From Staphylococcus piscifermentans (GTDB taxonomy: Bacteria > Bacillota > Bacilli > Staphylococcales > Staphylococcaceae), in assembly GCF_900186985.1 (NCBI RefSeq), contig NZ_LT906447.1:620001-684000 (forward strand): a DNA stretch of 64,000 nt. Reading direction: 5' to 3'. The translations under genes were made by a program, and so were the position numbers. Of the stretch, positions 28,411-38,580 are shown in pieces. Under the pieces are notes generated by a model. It saw only the letters and a list, made by a program, of their open reading frames with translations, did not search any database and was not told where the DNA came from. Within the stretch, counting starts at the first letter, position 1. Each line of letters starts with the position of its first letter.

Positions 28411-28469
28411 TAATAAGCCCCCTATAAAGTTTTCACTTTTCAAGTGTCTGCTTTATAGAGGGCTTATTA
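28411..28469. terminator. Bidirectional hairpin between the ABC exporter and acetyltransferase genes
   Basis: A 19-base stem, TAATAAGCCCCCTATAAAG / CTTTATAGAGGGCTTATTA, with one mismatch and a 21-base loop, between convergent genes. Confidence 0.75.
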
Positions 28470-28508
28470 TAATATCTTAATTTATTTTACTTTATATTGC
28501 TTATGTGA

Positions 28509-28790
28509 TTATTCTTTGTTGGCATAAAATTGTTGGAATTCTGGAAAATGATGAATGATATTTCTTGCATATGAACTTGTGCAAGTTATCTTCAAACCAT
28601 TTTCATTAGCGTAATCTATTACTTTTTCAACCAATTTGGTCCCCATCCCTTGGTTGCCTAAAGTATCACTTACAGCTGCATAATGAATATCAATTGTTTG
28701 ATCATTCACCTTTCGGAATTGAATAATAGCGTCTGGTTGATCGACATCCCCGATGTAAAATTGATTTTCACCCTTCTGTAAATCTGTCAT
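28509..28790 (-). CDS. Small GNAT-like acetyltransferase (YjdJ type)
   Basis: 93 residues with the acetyl-CoA loop LGNQGMGTKLVEKVIDYA. It is preceded by a strand carrying IDIHYAAVSDT and followed by TCSYARNIIHHFPEFQQFY. This is the compact YjdJ/N-acetyltransferase form with one catalytic-site Cys (TCTSSYA). It may acetylate small amines or proteins; target unknown. AAGGGG precedes ATG 28790. Confidence 0.82.
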   Translation of the reverse strand: MTDLQKGENQFYIGDVDQPDAIIQFRKVNDQTIDIHYAAVSDTLGNQGMGTKLVEKVIDYANENGLKITCTSSYARNIIHHFPEFQQFYANKE

Positions 28791-29034
28791 ACTTTACCCC
28801 TTCTTTACTTAATTTTAATTACATATTAAATATTACAGTAAAAGAAAAGGGTAGACAATAAAATAAAGGCTTTTTTGTCTTTTTTCTCAGAATCTTTTTA
28901 AAAATAAAAAAGAAATAAAGAGCACAATATTTCAGAAATAGGAATAAAATTAAGCGAGAAAAAATTCAGAATACTAGGAATCTAAAAGATTTGTCGAATA
29001 CCATTGCAATTTACTGAGAGAAAGGGTATAGTTT

Positions 29035-29055
29035 AAACCATAATGATTACGATTT
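29035..29055 (+). promoter_or_regulatory. Zur-like box upstream of the zinc-binding lipoprotein gene
   Basis: CCATAAT-G-ATTACGA (29038-29052) matches the Zur consensus TCGTAATNATTACGA at all but two bases, both in the left half. The flanks AAA and TTT extend the palindrome. It lies 13 bases before the start codon and overlaps the ribosome-binding region, so it would sit over or just behind the transcription start. Confidence 0.75.
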
Positions 29056-29067
29056 GGAGGGACTAAT

Positions 29068-30102
29068 GTGAAAATGAAAAAGGCAATATTCATTTTGTTA
29101 TCTCTTGTCTTGACTGTAGCTTTAGCAGCTTGCGGTAACGGCGGCAACGATAAAGACAGCGGCAGTAAAGATAAGAAGAAAGAATACAGTGAAAACCATA
29201 AGATGAAAATCAATACAACAGTATTTGCTTTCCAAAGCTTTGCAGAGCAAATCGGCGGTAAATATGTAGATGTGAAATCAATCTACCCACCTGGTTCAGA
29301 CATACATAATTTCGAACCGACTCAAAAAGAAATATTGAATATCTCAAAAGGTGATTTATTCATCTATACAGATAAAGAGATGGACCCAGCAGCAGGTAAA
29401 ATTGCGAAAACAATCAAAAATAAAGATGACGTCTTGTCATTAACAAAAGGCATCAGCAAAAAAGACATTCTTCCTGGTGAAGAACATGAGCATGAACACG
29501 AGCATGGTGACCACGAAGAACATGGTGAAGACCATAAACATGAGCATGAACATGGTGAAGAACACCATCATCATGGCAAATACGATCCACATATTTGGTT
29601 AGATCCAGTTGTTGACCAAAAATTCGCTAAAGAAATTAAAGACGAATTAGTTAAGAAAGACCCAGACCACAAAGATTACTATGAAAAGAACTTCAAAAAA
29701 TTAGACAAAGATATCGCAAATGTTGATAAAGATATGAAACAAGTATCTAAAGACAAAAAACGTGATAAAGTCATCATCTCTCATGATTCATTATCATACT
29801 TAGCAAAACGTTATAACTTCGAACAAGAAGGCGTTAACGGTATGAACAATGATGAACCAAGTCAAAAAGAAATTTTAGCTATCGTAGACGAAGTTAAAAA
29901 ATCTAAACAACCATACGTATTGTATGAACAAAATATTCCATCTAAAGTAACTGACATCATCAGAAAAGAAACAAATACAAAACCATTAAGCTTCCATAAC
30001 TTGTCAGTATTGACTAAAGATGAAGCTAAAGACAAAGATATTACTTATCAATCATTGATGAAGAAAAATATCGAAACGTTGAAAAAAGCTTTAGATGAAT
30101 AA
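29068..30102 (+). CDS. adcA: Zinc ABC transporter substrate-binding lipoprotein (AdcA/ZnuA-like)
   Basis: A 344-residue lipoprotein with lipobox LAAC at Cys 22. A zinc-cluster-9 fold follows, with ligand candidates His 80 (DIHNFEP) and His 175 (DPHIWLDP). A histidine/glutamate-rich loop spans about residues 139-169, as in ZnuA/AdcA. It lacks the ZinT domain found in the longer S. aureus AdcA. No adcB/adcC genes adjoin it, so the permease and ATPase are elsewhere. GTG 29068 lies 7 bases behind GGAGG. A Zur-like box points to induction by zinc starvation. Confidence 0.9.
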   Translation: MKMKKAIFILLSLVLTVALAACGNGGNDKDSGSKDKKKEYSENHKMKINTTVFAFQSFAEQIGGKYVDVKSIYPPGSDIHNFEPTQKEILNISKGDLFIYTDKEMDPAAGKIAKTIKNKDDVLSLTKGISKKDILPGEEHEHEHEHGDHEEHGEDHKHEHEHGEEHHHHGKYDPHIWLDPVVDQKFAKEIKDELVKKDPDHKDYYEKNFKKLDKDIANVDKDMKQVSKDKKRDKVIISHDSLSYLAKRYNFEQEGVNGMNNDEPSQKEILAIVDEVKKSKQPYVLYEQNIPSKVTDIIRKETNTKPLSFHNLSVLTKDEAKDKDITYQSLMKKNIETLKKALDE

Positions 30103-30113
30103 TATTAATAAAG

Positions 30114-30150
30114 AAGGATCGGGACAAATCAATGTCTCGATCCTTTTTTC
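30114..30150. terminator. Terminator between adcA-like and YbjQ-family genes
   Basis: AAGGATCGGGAC / GTCTCGATCCTT stem (one wobble) followed by T6, between convergent genes. Confidence 0.82.
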
Positions 30151-30151
30151 T

Positions 30152-30487
30152 TTAAATATGTCTTATTTTTACTGCTGTACCATATGCGACGACACTTGAT
30201 GCTGTCTCACTGATTTCATTAGAATCAAAGCGCATTGCAACCACTGCATCAGCACCTTTTTCAACAGCAGCTTCTTGCAAGCGATAAATCGCTTCCGCAC
30301 GTGCATTTTCTAACATTTGCGTATAACTTTTAATTTCTCCACCGAAAATATTTTTTATAGAAGCACCGAAATCTGAAACCGCATCTCTAGACTGTACCGT
30401 AATACCGAAAACCTCTCCAATCGTTTCGACAATCTCGTAATTAGCAATTTGATCGCTGGTTACGACTAAAATTGACGTATTGCTCAT
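30152..30487 (-). CDS. YbjQ/UPF0145-family protein
   Basis: 111 residues of the YbjQ (UPF0145) family, small cytoplasmic proteins of unknown function described as putative heavy-metal-binding. The ARAEAIYRLQEAAVEKGADAVV and VVAYGTAVK segments are diagnostic. In this family the chain forms a pentameric beta-alpha barrel. ATG 30487; convergent with the zinc lipoprotein gene, which may or may not be meaningful. Confidence 0.9.
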   Translation of the reverse strand: MSNTSILVVTSDQIANYEIVETIGEVFGITVQSRDAVSDFGASIKNIFGGEIKSYTQMLENARAEAIYRLQEAAVEKGADAVVAMRFDSNEISETASSVVAYGTAVKIRHI

Positions 30488-30653
30488 TTATATCACTCTC
30501 CAATTATTATTTTTCAATCTTATTGTAGCTAATTTCACCACAGAGATACATTAATCATGCGCTGTCTCAAGCCCTTAATAAAGTGACTTTAAAAAGTGGA
30601 AACAAATCATCGGTAAATGGAAACATAATGCTATGTATAAAAATAAAGGCAAG

Positions 30654-30667
30654 TGTTAACGTTTACA
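30654..30667 (+). promoter_or_regulatory. cre-like site upstream of the lactose permease gene
   Basis: TGTTAACGTTTACA fits the CcpA-binding consensus TGWAANCGNTNWCA at all but one base (position 4). It lies about 100 bases before the permease start. Binding would give glucose repression of lac, as known in S. xylosus. Confidence 0.65.
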
Positions 30668-30754
30668 TTAAGAAAGCACAAACAGAAATGACTTCGAAGA
30701 TGCACTGATAATACAGCATCTAGACATAACAAACTATAGATAGAGGTGGAAAGA

Positions 30755-32182
30755 TTGGAAAGGAAATTAACACGCTTTGAGAAATATGCATTCGGATTCG
30801 GAACAGTAGGGAAGGATGCGATATTTAATATTGTCAGTTTATTTCTGATGTTCTATATCACTGACATTGTGGGATTGTCTCCAGCATTTGTCGGTATTCT
30901 CTTTTTTGCAGCACGTATTTGGGATGCCATTAATGATCCGATGATGGGCATGGTAGTCGACAACACACATAACCGCTTCGGCAAATTTAAAACTTGGCTA
31001 GTCATCGGTACGCTTATCAACGCAGGTATTACTGTCCTGCTCTTCACTAATTTCAATCTGCCAGGCAACGGAATGTATATTTATATTTCCATCATGTACA
31101 TCATTTGGGGCATGACTTATACCATCATGGATATTCCATATTGGTCATGGCTGCCAAACTTGACGAATAACCCGAGAGAACGTGAAGAAGTAGCAGTCGT
31201 TCCGAGATTCTTCGCCAGCTTTGCTGCATTTGTGATCGGCAGTTTCGGACTTTTCTTTATTCATCGACTCGATGACGCACTCCAGCATCCATTTAAAGGC
31301 GCAGGGATGTTTGCACTTGCAGTGATTTGCAGTATTACCTTTTTAATTACTATTGGTATTACCGTATTTTGCGTACATGAAGACACTGAAATCGAACGTC
31401 AGAATGCCATCAAAGTACATTTTAAAGATTTATGGCGCATTCTTTTCAGAAATAAAGAATTGTTAGCCATTATCGGAGTAATCTTAGCCTTTAATCTCTG
31501 CGGACAAATGATTAATGGCATTATTCTCTACTACTTCAAATATGTTGCTGGTGTGGAAAGATTATTCTCTGTATTTAATACGATGATTCTGATTGAGATG
31601 GTGTCACTATTGATTTTCCCTTACTTAGTTAAAAAAGTAGGGCGCAGTGCTGTCTTCAATTATGCTGTGTTCGGAATTGTCAGCGGGCTCATCATTATCC
31701 TAGCAGCCGGATTTATAGCACCGCATGCAGCCATCTGGGTTATCATCGGAGGCGCTTGCATTCGTTTCGGCACAGGCACTTTAGTCGGTATCAATACTGT
31801 AGCTTTAGCCGATGTAATTGATTACAGCGAAGTGAAATTCGGACAACGTAATGAAAGTGTTATTACCTCAACGCAAACCTTTTTAGTCAAACTCGCACAA
31901 GCCTTTGCAGGATTGAGTGTCGGCGTCGGACTATCGCTCATCGGCTATACACCGAATGTGACGCAAACTGCTGAAACCGTTTGGGGCATCCGTATCGGCA
32001 TGGTAGGAATACCGCTGTTCTTCATCTTACTTTGCAGTCTGCTCTATCATAAAGCTTTTAATTTGAAAGGTGACTTCTTGAAAGATATTGAGAAAACTTT
32101 GGAATATAAACGTAAACGTGAAAGACGTACGCCGATTCATCATGAAACACCCACCGAAGAACAAGTAACCTTCCAAGAGTAA
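30755..32182 (+). CDS. lacP: Lactose/galactoside permease, GPH family
   Basis: About 475 residues with 12 helices, of the glycoside-pentoside-hexuronide:cation symporter family (MelB/LacS/LacP). [20 protein letters not shown] and [24 protein letters not shown] (the GPH Asp motifs) are near the N-terminus. It has no C-terminal EIIA domain, unlike LacS of streptococci, and so resembles LacP of S. xylosus. Start TTG 30755 follows AGAGGTGG; an alternative GTG is at 30746. LacZ lies on the same strand, with lacR reversed in between. Confidence 0.88.
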   Translation: MERKLTRFEKYAFGFGTVGKDAIFNIVSLFLMFYITDIVGLSPAFVGILFFAARIWDAINDPMMGMVVDNTHNRFGKFKTWLVIGTLINAGITVLLFTNFNLPGNGMYIYISIMYIIWGMTYTIMDIPYWSWLPNLTNNPREREEVAVVPRFFASFAAFVIGSFGLFFIHRLDDALQHPFKGAGMFALAVICSITFLITIGITVFCVHEDTEIERQNAIKVHFKDLWRILFRNKELLAIIGVILAFNLCGQMINGIILYYFKYVAGVERLFSVFNTMILIEMVSLLIFPYLVKKVGRSAVFNYAVFGIVSGLIIILAAGFIAPHAAIWVIIGGACIRFGTGTLVGINTVALADVIDYSEVKFGQRNESVITSTQTFLVKLAQAFAGLSVGVGLSLIGYTPNVTQTAETVWGIRIGMVGIPLFFILLCSLLYHKAFNLKGDFLKDIEKTLEYKRKRERRTPIHHETPTEEQVTFQE

Positions 32183-32194
32183 AGTGCTCAGAAA

Positions 32195-33058
32195 TCAGGA
32201 CGGCTTAGTGTCATCAGAATGCAGCTTACTATAGATATTCCGATATTCAGAAGGATTCATATTAAAATGACGCTTAAAGGCGCGCGAGAAAATAAGAGGG
32301 TCATGATGGTAACCCACCATTTCAGCAATCGCATAAATCGGTTCCTGAGTATGTATTAAATGTTGGGAAGCATGATACATACGCAAATGATGGAGGTAAT
32401 CTTTGGGTGAAGTATTAAAGTACTTGCGAAAGGTTTTATAGAGATAACTGCGACTTACATTCGCAGCATCAGCAATCTTATTAACAGAGATAGCATGTTT
32501 ATAATTTTGATTCATAAATTGCAGGGCAATCTGAACTTTTGGATCGACTTCCGGTTCCGTATATGTAAATTTTTTCGGAAAGGTCTTCTGCAAGTCATAC
32601 AATAATTCAAAGACATACTGATTCAATTTAATATCATCCGATTTCTCAATTTGCATACGTTCTGCAGTGTGACAAATCTTCTGTATTACCCGGGAAATAT
32701 CGGCAATATTTTGCTGCTGAATGACCACGTTATCTACAATACTCGAGCGTGATAAATAATTTAAAGCTTGTTTCCCGCTGAGACCTACCCAGAAATACGT
32801 CCAAGGATTATTTTTAGCAGCTGTGTAACTGACTTCCATTCCTTCTTTTAATAAAAAAATATCACCTTTCTCTAGATGATAAGTACGTCCTTGATATCGG
32901 AAAGTTCCGGAGCCGTGAGTAATCACGTGCAATACAGCGGTCTTAGTGACTGTATAGGTATAGCCGACATTCGGCGTACCCAACTCAATACCGCATTCAT
33001 CGATATTAAACTCAAAATTTTCTTTGACAAATTTTTTCCAGAGCAACTGCACAACCAT
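32195..33058 (-). CDS. lacR: AraC-family regulator of the lac locus
   Basis: About 287 residues: an N-terminal cupin sensor domain (HVITHGSGTFRYQGRTYHLEKGDIFLL) and C-terminal double helix-turn-helix (KIADAANVSRSYLYKTF, then AEMVGYHHDPLIFSRAFKRHF). It resembles the AraC-type LacR activator of S. xylosus. It lies between lacP and lacZ, facing away from lacZ, so the 90-bp gap 33062-33148 is a shared regulatory region. Start ATG 33058 is close to GAGAG; GTG 33052 is a possible alternative. Confidence 0.85.
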   Translation of the reverse strand: MVVQLLWKKFVKENFEFNIDECGIELGTPNVGYTYTVTKTAVLHVITHGSGTFRYQGRTYHLEKGDIFLLKEGMEVSYTAAKNNPWTYFWVGLSGKQALNYLSRSSIVDNVVIQQQNIADISRVIQKICHTAERMQIEKSDDIKLNQYVFELLYDLQKTFPKKFTYTEPEVDPKVQIALQFMNQNYKHAISVNKIADAANVSRSYLYKTFRKYFNTSPKDYLHHLRMYHASQHLIHTQEPIYAIAEMVGYHHDPLIFSRAFKRHFNMNPSEYRNIYSKLHSDDTKPS

Positions 33059-33148
33059 CACTCTCTTTCTCTTGTGATAACCCTATTATAACATGCAGCT
33101 GCCGTAGAAATTGTTTGGAAATATTCATTTACAAGGAGGACTCCCGCT

Positions 33149-36100
33149 TTGAAATTAGATTTGCATTATAACTTAAAACAATTACATGTTAATACCTTAA
33201 CTTACACCAATCACTTTGTTCCTTGTCATAACACGGACGAAGCGGACGCTAACCCGAAAGACTTAGAGAAAGCCTGCGTTACACCGCTCAACGGCACTTG
33301 GTCTTTTGATTTTTACGAAGATGTGGAAGCCTTTGAACAAGCCCTGCATCATAAAGGTGACGGAGAACTGACCGTACCAGGTGTGTGGAATTTGAAAGGT
33401 TATGACCAAATTCAATATGTGAATATTAAATATCCGATTCCTTTCGATCCGCCGAACGTTCCAGCAGATAATCCCTGCGGCTACTACCAACGTAACTTTG
33501 AACTTGCCACACTTTATCCCGAGCAAGACCACCAATACGTTTTGAACTTTGAAGGCGTCAGCAGTGCTTATTACGTGTGGGTCAATGGACAATTTGCAGG
33601 ATACAGCCAAGTCTCGCACTCCATCTCCCGTTTCGATATCACAGACTTGGTTGCCGAAGGTCCTAACACCATCGCCGTACTCGTCGTGAAATATTCTGAC
33701 GGGACCTACTTTGAAGACCAAGACATGTTCCGCCATTCAGGCATATTTCGCGACGTCTACATTACAGAAAGACCCGCTCGCCGAATTGAAGACTTTAAAC
33801 TCGACACCACGCTCAATACCTCAGAGAATACAGGACAAATCCACATCGATATTCGCAAACAAACAGGCAATCCTGCCATCAGTTACGCTCTTTTCAACCC
33901 TAAAGGCACTCTAGTGGAAAAAGAAACCCTGGAAGAGCAGGCAACAATTTCGATAGATGCCCCTGACCTTTGGACTGCAGAAACACCGTCTTTATATACC
34001 TTGCATCTAATAACAGCAGAGGAAATCATCGTGCAGAAAGTCGGCATACGAGAAGTCAAAATCAAAGACCAGCAACTGTGGATCAACAACCAATCTGTTA
34101 AATTACGCGGTGTCAATTATCATGACAGTGACCCGATAACAGGCTATGCGGTGTCAGAAGAGCGCTTGATTGAAGATTTGACTTTAATGAAAGAAGCAAA
34201 TTTTAATGCGATTCGTACAGCACATTATCCTAAATCACCACGCTTCTATGAATTAACCAATCAATATGGCTTCTATGTCATGAGTGAAGCGGATTTAGAA
34301 ACGCATGGCGTTGTAATGTTATATGGTGATGAAAATACAGAAGATTTTAATCTTATTGCTAATAACCCTAAATATGAGGCGCCAATTTTAGACAGAGTGA
34401 CAGCTTCAATTGTGCAACTGCAAAATTATTCGTCTATTATTATGTGGTCGTTAGGGAACGAATCTGGTTATGGTCAAAATATGAAGAAGGCAGCAAAGTT
34501 AGCCCATCAATTAGATGCAACGAGACCGATTCATTATGAGAGCGCTTTTTATGCTGAAGGCGGAGAAGACTTCAGTAAATTAGATGTTATTAGTCGCATG
34601 TATCCTTCTCCATCTGAAATTAAAAAACGTTACTTAACGAATAAAAAGATGACGCAGCCCTTTATCTTATGTGAATATGCACATGCAATGGGCAACTCTC
34701 CAGGCGGCTTAAAAGCTTATCACGAATTAATGGAAAAATACCCAGCCTTTATTGGCGCATTTGTATGGGAGTGGTGCGATCACGCGATAGCTGATGGATT
34801 TAAGAATGGTCAGTATTGCTTCAGATATGGCGGCGATTCAGGAGAAAGTCTGCATGGCGGCAACTTTTGTGTCGATGGGATTGTCAGCCCAGATCGTATA
34901 CCGCATGACGGTTTTTACGAATTTCAAGAAGTCCATCGACCATTAGTGTTGAAAAAGTATAAAAAACTGAAATGGACCGTACGTAATCAATTAGATTTTC
35001 TGAATTTGGCGGATTATATTACTGTTCATGCTCAATTTACAACACGCTATGGTGAAAGCAAGACGGTGCCTTTAGAAATTAATGACTTGAAACCACACGA
35101 AGAAAGCGTTATTAATTTCACACCTTTACTTAAAGAAAATGATTTACATTTTGATGCATTAAGTGATATCAAGTTGTTTTATTATGCGAAACAAGATAGG
35201 GGTTTATTAAAGGCAGAAACATACTTAGGTCATGATCAAGTGGTTTATCAACGTCAAGCAGTCAATAAAGTAGCTGCCAAAGCAGGTATGATTACCGGAC
35301 AAACTTCTTTGAAGATATGTGATAATATTGCTGCGATAAAAATTAAAGATTGGGAATATCACTTTGATACTGAAAAGGCCTCGTTAAATTTTGTAAGTCA
35401 TCATAATATTCCGTTGCTAACTGCACCTACACAAATTACAATTTGGCGTGCTCCAACAGATAACGATATGTATGTATCGCAAAAGTGGAAAAAAATGGGC
35501 TATTCAGATTCAAGCATACGCAGATATGGATTTACCATTAACGAGGAAGAAGACAAGGTCACATTGATATTTGATCTTGCGCTTTATAGTGTGCATGTGC
35601 CGAGAATTTTGAATATCAGACTAAGTTGGGAAATTTATTCGGATGGACATATCGATGTCAGTATGAAGGCAGCAAGAAATTTACGCATGCCGTCATTACC
35701 ACGAATAGGAATGGTATGGTCATTGCCGAAAGAATGCGAAGCGGTGCGTTATTATGGCAACGGACCTTTCAGCAGTTACAGCGATAAGAACTTAGCGAGC
35801 TATTTAGGATGGTTTAATACCACAGTTGATGATAATTTCCGACCGCATATCCGACCTCAAGAGGACGGCAGTCATAATAATACAACGTTGTTAAATCTTT
35901 ATAGCAAGCATCAAGCAGTTGGATTTATATCAGATGAACCGTTCAGCTTTAATGTTAAACATTATTCAGACCAGCAAATGACTACAACTGCACATCATGA
36001 TGAGTTAGTTAAAGAACCTTATACCTTTGTGCATATCGATGCAGCGCAAAGTGGAATAGGGACTAATAGTTGCGGTCCTAAATTGCCGAAACGCTATCAA

Positions 36101-36157
36101 ATTAATCAAGAAAGTTATGAATTAAATTATCGTGTGGATTTTAATGAATTGAAATAA
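33149..36157 (+). CDS. lacZ: Beta-galactosidase, glycoside hydrolase family 2
   Basis: A 1002-residue GH2 enzyme that hydrolyses lactose. The usual LacZ five-domain order is visible: N-terminal jelly roll, immunoglobulin-like, TIM barrel, second immunoglobulin-like, and C-terminal Bgal small-chain domain. The acid/base Glu is in SLGNESG (residue 438) and the nucleophile in LCEYAHAMGN (residue 509). AAGGAGG precedes ATG 33149. Sequence composition changes sharply within the gene near 34.1-34.3 kb. It is followed by a dispersed-repeat copy. Confidence 0.95.
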   Translation: MKLDLHYNLKQLHVNTLTYTNHFVPCHNTDEADANPKDLEKACVTPLNGTWSFDFYEDVEAFEQALHHKGDGELTVPGVWNLKGYDQIQYVNIKYPIPFDPPNVPADNPCGYYQRNFELATLYPEQDHQYVLNFEGVSSAYYVWVNGQFAGYSQVSHSISRFDITDLVAEGPNTIAVLVVKYSDGTYFEDQDMFRHSGIFRDVYITERPARRIEDFKLDTTLNTSENTGQIHIDIRKQTGNPAISYALFNPKGTLVEKETLEEQATISIDAPDLWTAETPSLYTLHLITAEEIIVQKVGIREVKIKDQQLWINNQSVKLRGVNYHDSDPITGYAVSEERLIEDLTLMKEANFNAIRTAHYPKSPRFYELTNQYGFYVMSEADLETHGVVMLYGDENTEDFNLIANNPKYEAPILDRVTASIVQLQNYSSIIMWSLGNESGYGQNMKKAAKLAHQLDATRPIHYESAFYAEGGEDFSKLDVISRMYPSPSEIKKRYLTNKKMTQPFILCEYAHAMGNSPGGLKAYHELMEKYPAFIGAFVWEWCDHAIADGFKNGQYCFRYGGDSGESLHGGNFCVDGIVSPDRIPHDGFYEFQEVHRPLVLKKYKKLKWTVRNQLDFLNLADYITVHAQFTTRYGESKTVPLEINDLKPHEESVINFTPLLKENDLHFDALSDIKLFYYAKQDRGLLKAETYLGHDQVVYQRQAVNKVAAKAGMITGQTSLKICDNIAAIKIKDWEYHFDTEKASLNFVSHHNIPLLTAPTQITIWRAPTDNDMYVSQKWKKMGYSDSSIRRYGFTINEEEDKVTLIFDLALYSVHVPRILNIRLSWEIYSDGHIDVSMKAARNLRMPSLPRIGMVWSLPKECEAVRYYGNGPFSSYSDKNLASYLGWFNTTVDDNFRPHIRPQEDGSHNNTTLLNLYSKHQAVGFISDEPFSFNVKHYSDQQMTTTAHHDELVKEPYTFVHIDAAQSGIGTNSCGPKLPKRYQINQESYELNYRVDFNELK

Positions 36158-36159
36158 AT

Positions 36160-36280
36160 GGGGGAGCAGAACAGAAATAATTTTAGTTAAAATTATTTCG
36201 TAGTACCGCGCCGACAAAGCTAATTAGAATAGAGGGAGCGGAACAAGCGTATTTTCTATTCAGATAGCTACTGTCAACTT
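36160..36280 (+). repeat. Dispersed ~120-bp intergenic repeat, copy C
   Basis: Shares with 48924-49043 and the complement of 355-476 the blocks ACAGAAATAATTTT, AAAATTATTTCGT, GCTAATTAGAATAGA, GAACAAGCGTATTTTCTATTC and AGATAGCTACTG, in that order. It contains a perfect 11-base hairpin, GAAATAATTTT-AGTT-AAAATTATTTC. It lies between convergent lacZ and fbp. Confidence 0.85.
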
Positions 36281-36282
36281 GG

Positions 36283-36316
36283 AAAGAGGAGCTGAGGACG
36301 AGCTCCTCTTTTTAAT
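36283..36316. terminator. Terminator next to repeat copy C
   Basis: Perfect 11-base stem AAAGAGGAGCT / AGCTCCTCTTT followed by TT. It is probably the lacZ terminator, attached to the repeat as in the other full copies. Confidence 0.8.
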
Positions 36317-36424
36317 TATTTTTGAAAATTCAGCTTGCATATTTGGGAGCAGAGAAAAAGTGTCGATGATTATAACGAGGCGGGTGAGATGATGGTGGGA
36401 TTTGTTTTAGAGAGGCAGTTTTAT

Positions 36425-36556
36425 GGCAAAGTGTATAGGCAGGAGAGAGGCGCCTATACACTTTTGCCCTAAACTGTCTAGGCGAGGAAGTGGCGCCTAT
36501 ACACTTTTGCCCCGAACTGTCTAGGCAGGAGAATGGCGCCTTTACAGTTTTCCCTC
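36425..36556. repeat. Tandem hairpin repeat, three 43-bp units
   Basis: Units begin at 36431, 36474 and 36517. Each reads (G/C)TGT(A/C)TAGGC, then 9-12 variable bases, then GCGCCTATACAC (or a changed form), TTTTGCCC. Unit 1 is the best hairpin: GGCAAAGTGTATAGGC (36425-36440) pairs with GCCTATACACTTTTGCC (36452-36468) apart from one bulge. It lies between convergent lacZ and fbp. No spacer sequences separate the units. Related arrays are at 49106 and 59653. Confidence 0.85.
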
Positions 36557-36562
36557 AATCAT

Positions 36563-36612
36563 ACAAAAAGACAGAGAAACTGAGGCGTAATAATGTCCCA
36601 GTCCTCTGTCTA
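36563..36612 (-). terminator. Terminator after fbp
   Basis: AGACAGAG / CTCTGTCT arms; on the minus strand the hairpin is followed by a T-run (plus-strand AAAAAG at 36565-36570). Confidence 0.65.
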
Positions 36613-36627
36613 TCCAAGTTAATTATC

Positions 36628-38580
36628 TTATTCGAAAAAGCGATGAGACATCAAGTCTTTTAAATTCGCTATTTCTTCTTTAATCAATTGTCCTGTATTT
36701 GTGTCACGAATACGTTTACGTGTTAGTTCTTCATCCACTAAGCGTTTTGTAGATAATTCATCTGCACCATAGCGTAATACATTTTCTTTGGTATTGAAAT
36801 GTTGGTGTGCAACTAGCTGCATGCCATAAGAATTATACAACAATGTATACCCTGCGATACCTGTAGTAGATTGATATACTTTTGAGAAGCCGCCATCAAT
36901 GACAATCATTTTGCCATCAGCTTTTATTGGATTTTCTCCATCGATTTCTTTTACCGGGGTATGGCCATTAATAATATGGCCGGCTTCTGAATCTAAATCA
37001 AACTCTTCCAATAAATGACCTACAATTTCAGCATCCTCACGTAATGAGTAATAAGGATTTTTCTCTTCCTTATGCGTCGCTTTATCTTTAATAAAGTAAC
37101 GTTCGAAAGTAGTCATTGCTCTTTTTCCGAAAAGGGAAGAATATTTGCCAGTCCATAAATACCATACGAGATCTGTTGCTAAGTCATCAGTAATATCTTT
37201 ATGGCGGAATGCTTTGCGCATATAATCTTCGAATTGATCTAATAAATCGCGACCGGAATAGAATTCGCCGTCAATTTCCATGCCCTCCATTTTGCCGTTT
37301 TCATCAATCGGAATGCAGCCATGAATCAACAGGTTGCCATTGTATGGTAAATAAAGAGAACCTTTGTCCATTAAGAAGGTCATATGGCGTTTCAATTTCT
37401 CAGATTCTTGCACCGATACTAACAATTTATCAATGACTTCTTGTTCTTCTGGCAACATTTTAGCTGGATCTTCAGGATCTACAGTCACAAAGCATGTATC
37501 TGTTAAATCGTGTGTTTCTCCATGCAGCGTATAAGTTAGATTATCATAGTCTACATGTTCTAATACTAAACGATCTTCCATTTCGAAAGACGGACGACGT
37601 TTGATAATTGGAATCTCTAATTTAAATTGAATCATCGCAATAGCTTGATGTATTTTAGTGATTTGCAGTTGCTCTTGTTCTGATAGATTAGAATCTGGAC
37701 GTAATTTCGGACGGAAAGCCGGATTATCCCCGTAGTATTTTTCCGCAAGGCTGAGCAAGGGACGCAAGTTGATACCATACGCATCTTCGACAATATTTAA
37801 ATTATCGTAACGTGCGCAAATACGTAGAATGTTGGCAAGGCAAACTTTAGAGCCGGCATACGCACCAATCCAAATCGCATCATGGTTACCCCATTGAATA
37901 TCTACTGAGTGGTAATCAATCAATGTTTCAACGATTTTTTCTGGTTCAGGACCACGGTCGTAAATATCGCCGACGACATGCAAGTGGTCTACCACTAATC
38001 TTTGAATTGTATAAGACATACCAATAATTAAATCATCAGCTTGTTGCGTCTCGATAATTTGATTCATTAACGTATTATAATAAGGTGTTTTATTGTCGAG
38101 TTCGTTATTTTTGTATAACAGTTCTTCAATAATATAAACGAATTTTTTTGGTAATGCTTTACGTAATTTAGAACGTGTATATTTTGAAGCGGAATATTGT
38201 ATCATTTGTATCATTTTTTCAATTGTTTTTTCATACCAATGATTCAATGGTGCTTTTGTTTCAAAATTGCTTTTAACTAATTTTAATTTATCTTCTGGAT
38301 AGTATATTAAAGCCGTAAAATCACTGATTTCTTGGTTAGACATGATATCTTTAAAAATATCATTCACCTTTGTACGCACATTGCCTGAGCCGTTACGCAG
38401 TACATGTTGGAATGAAGCATATTCACCATGCAAGTCGCTGACAAAGTGTTCTGTTCCTTTCGGCAGTTCTAAAATAGATTCTAGACTAATGATTTCTGTT
38501 GCTAATTGTTCTTCGTGATTAAATTTTTCTGCAAGCAAGTCAAAGTATTTATGTTTAAGTTCACGATCTGTGGTCTTCAT
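36628..38580 (-). CDS. fbp: Fructose-1,6-bisphosphatase, class 3
   Basis: A 650-residue Firmicute-type (class III) FBPase, the gluconeogenic enzyme that makes fructose-6-phosphate. Metallophosphatase motifs are visible: [12 protein letters not shown] near residue 46, [14 protein letters not shown] near 209, [14 protein letters not shown] near 243, and NGHTPVKE with VIDGGFS near the C-terminus. The length matches B. subtilis and S. aureus Fbp. AGGAGG precedes ATG 38580. A cre-like sequence in reverse orientation lies 24-37 bases upstream, though the match is imperfect. Confidence 0.95.
   Translation of the reverse strand: MKTTDRELKHKYFDLLAEKFNHEEQLATEIISLESILELPKGTEHFVSDLHGEYASFQHVLRNGSGNVRTKVNDIFKDIMSNQEISDFTALIYYPEDKLKLVKSNFETKAPLNHWYEKTIEKMIQMIQYSASKYTRSKLRKALPKKFVYIIEELLYKNNELDNKTPYYNTLMNQIIETQQADDLIIGMSYTIQRLVVDHLHVVGDIYDRGPEPEKIVETLIDYHSVDIQWGNHDAIWIGAYAGSKVCLANILRICARYDNLNIVEDAYGINLRPLLSLAEKYYGDNPAFRPKLRPDSNLSEQEQLQITKIHQAIAMIQFKLEIPIIKRRPSFEMEDRLVLEHVDYDNLTYTLHGETHDLTDTCFVTVDPEDPAKMLPEEQEVIDKLLVSVQESEKLKRHMTFLMDKGSLYLPYNGNLLIHGCIPIDENGKMEGMEIDGEFYSGRDLLDQFEDYMRKAFRHKDITDDLATDLVWYLWTGKYSSLFGKRAMTTFERYFIKDKATHKEEKNPYYSLREDAEIVGHLLEEFDLDSEAGHIINGHTPVKEIDGENPIKADGKMIVIDGGFSKVYQSTTGIAGYTLLYNSYGMQLVAHQHFNTKENVLRYGADELSTKRLVDEELTRKRIRDTNTGQLIKEEIANLKDLMSHRFFE

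Noticed and set aside
33263-33736. 157-codon frame antisense to lacZ
   Set aside because: It lies wholly within the G+C-richer first part of lacZ and has no ribosome-binding site; it is a by-product of codon bias.
36425-36556. CRISPR-like array
   Set aside because: Units follow each other without unique spacers, repeats are internally palindromic and there are no cas genes in the window.
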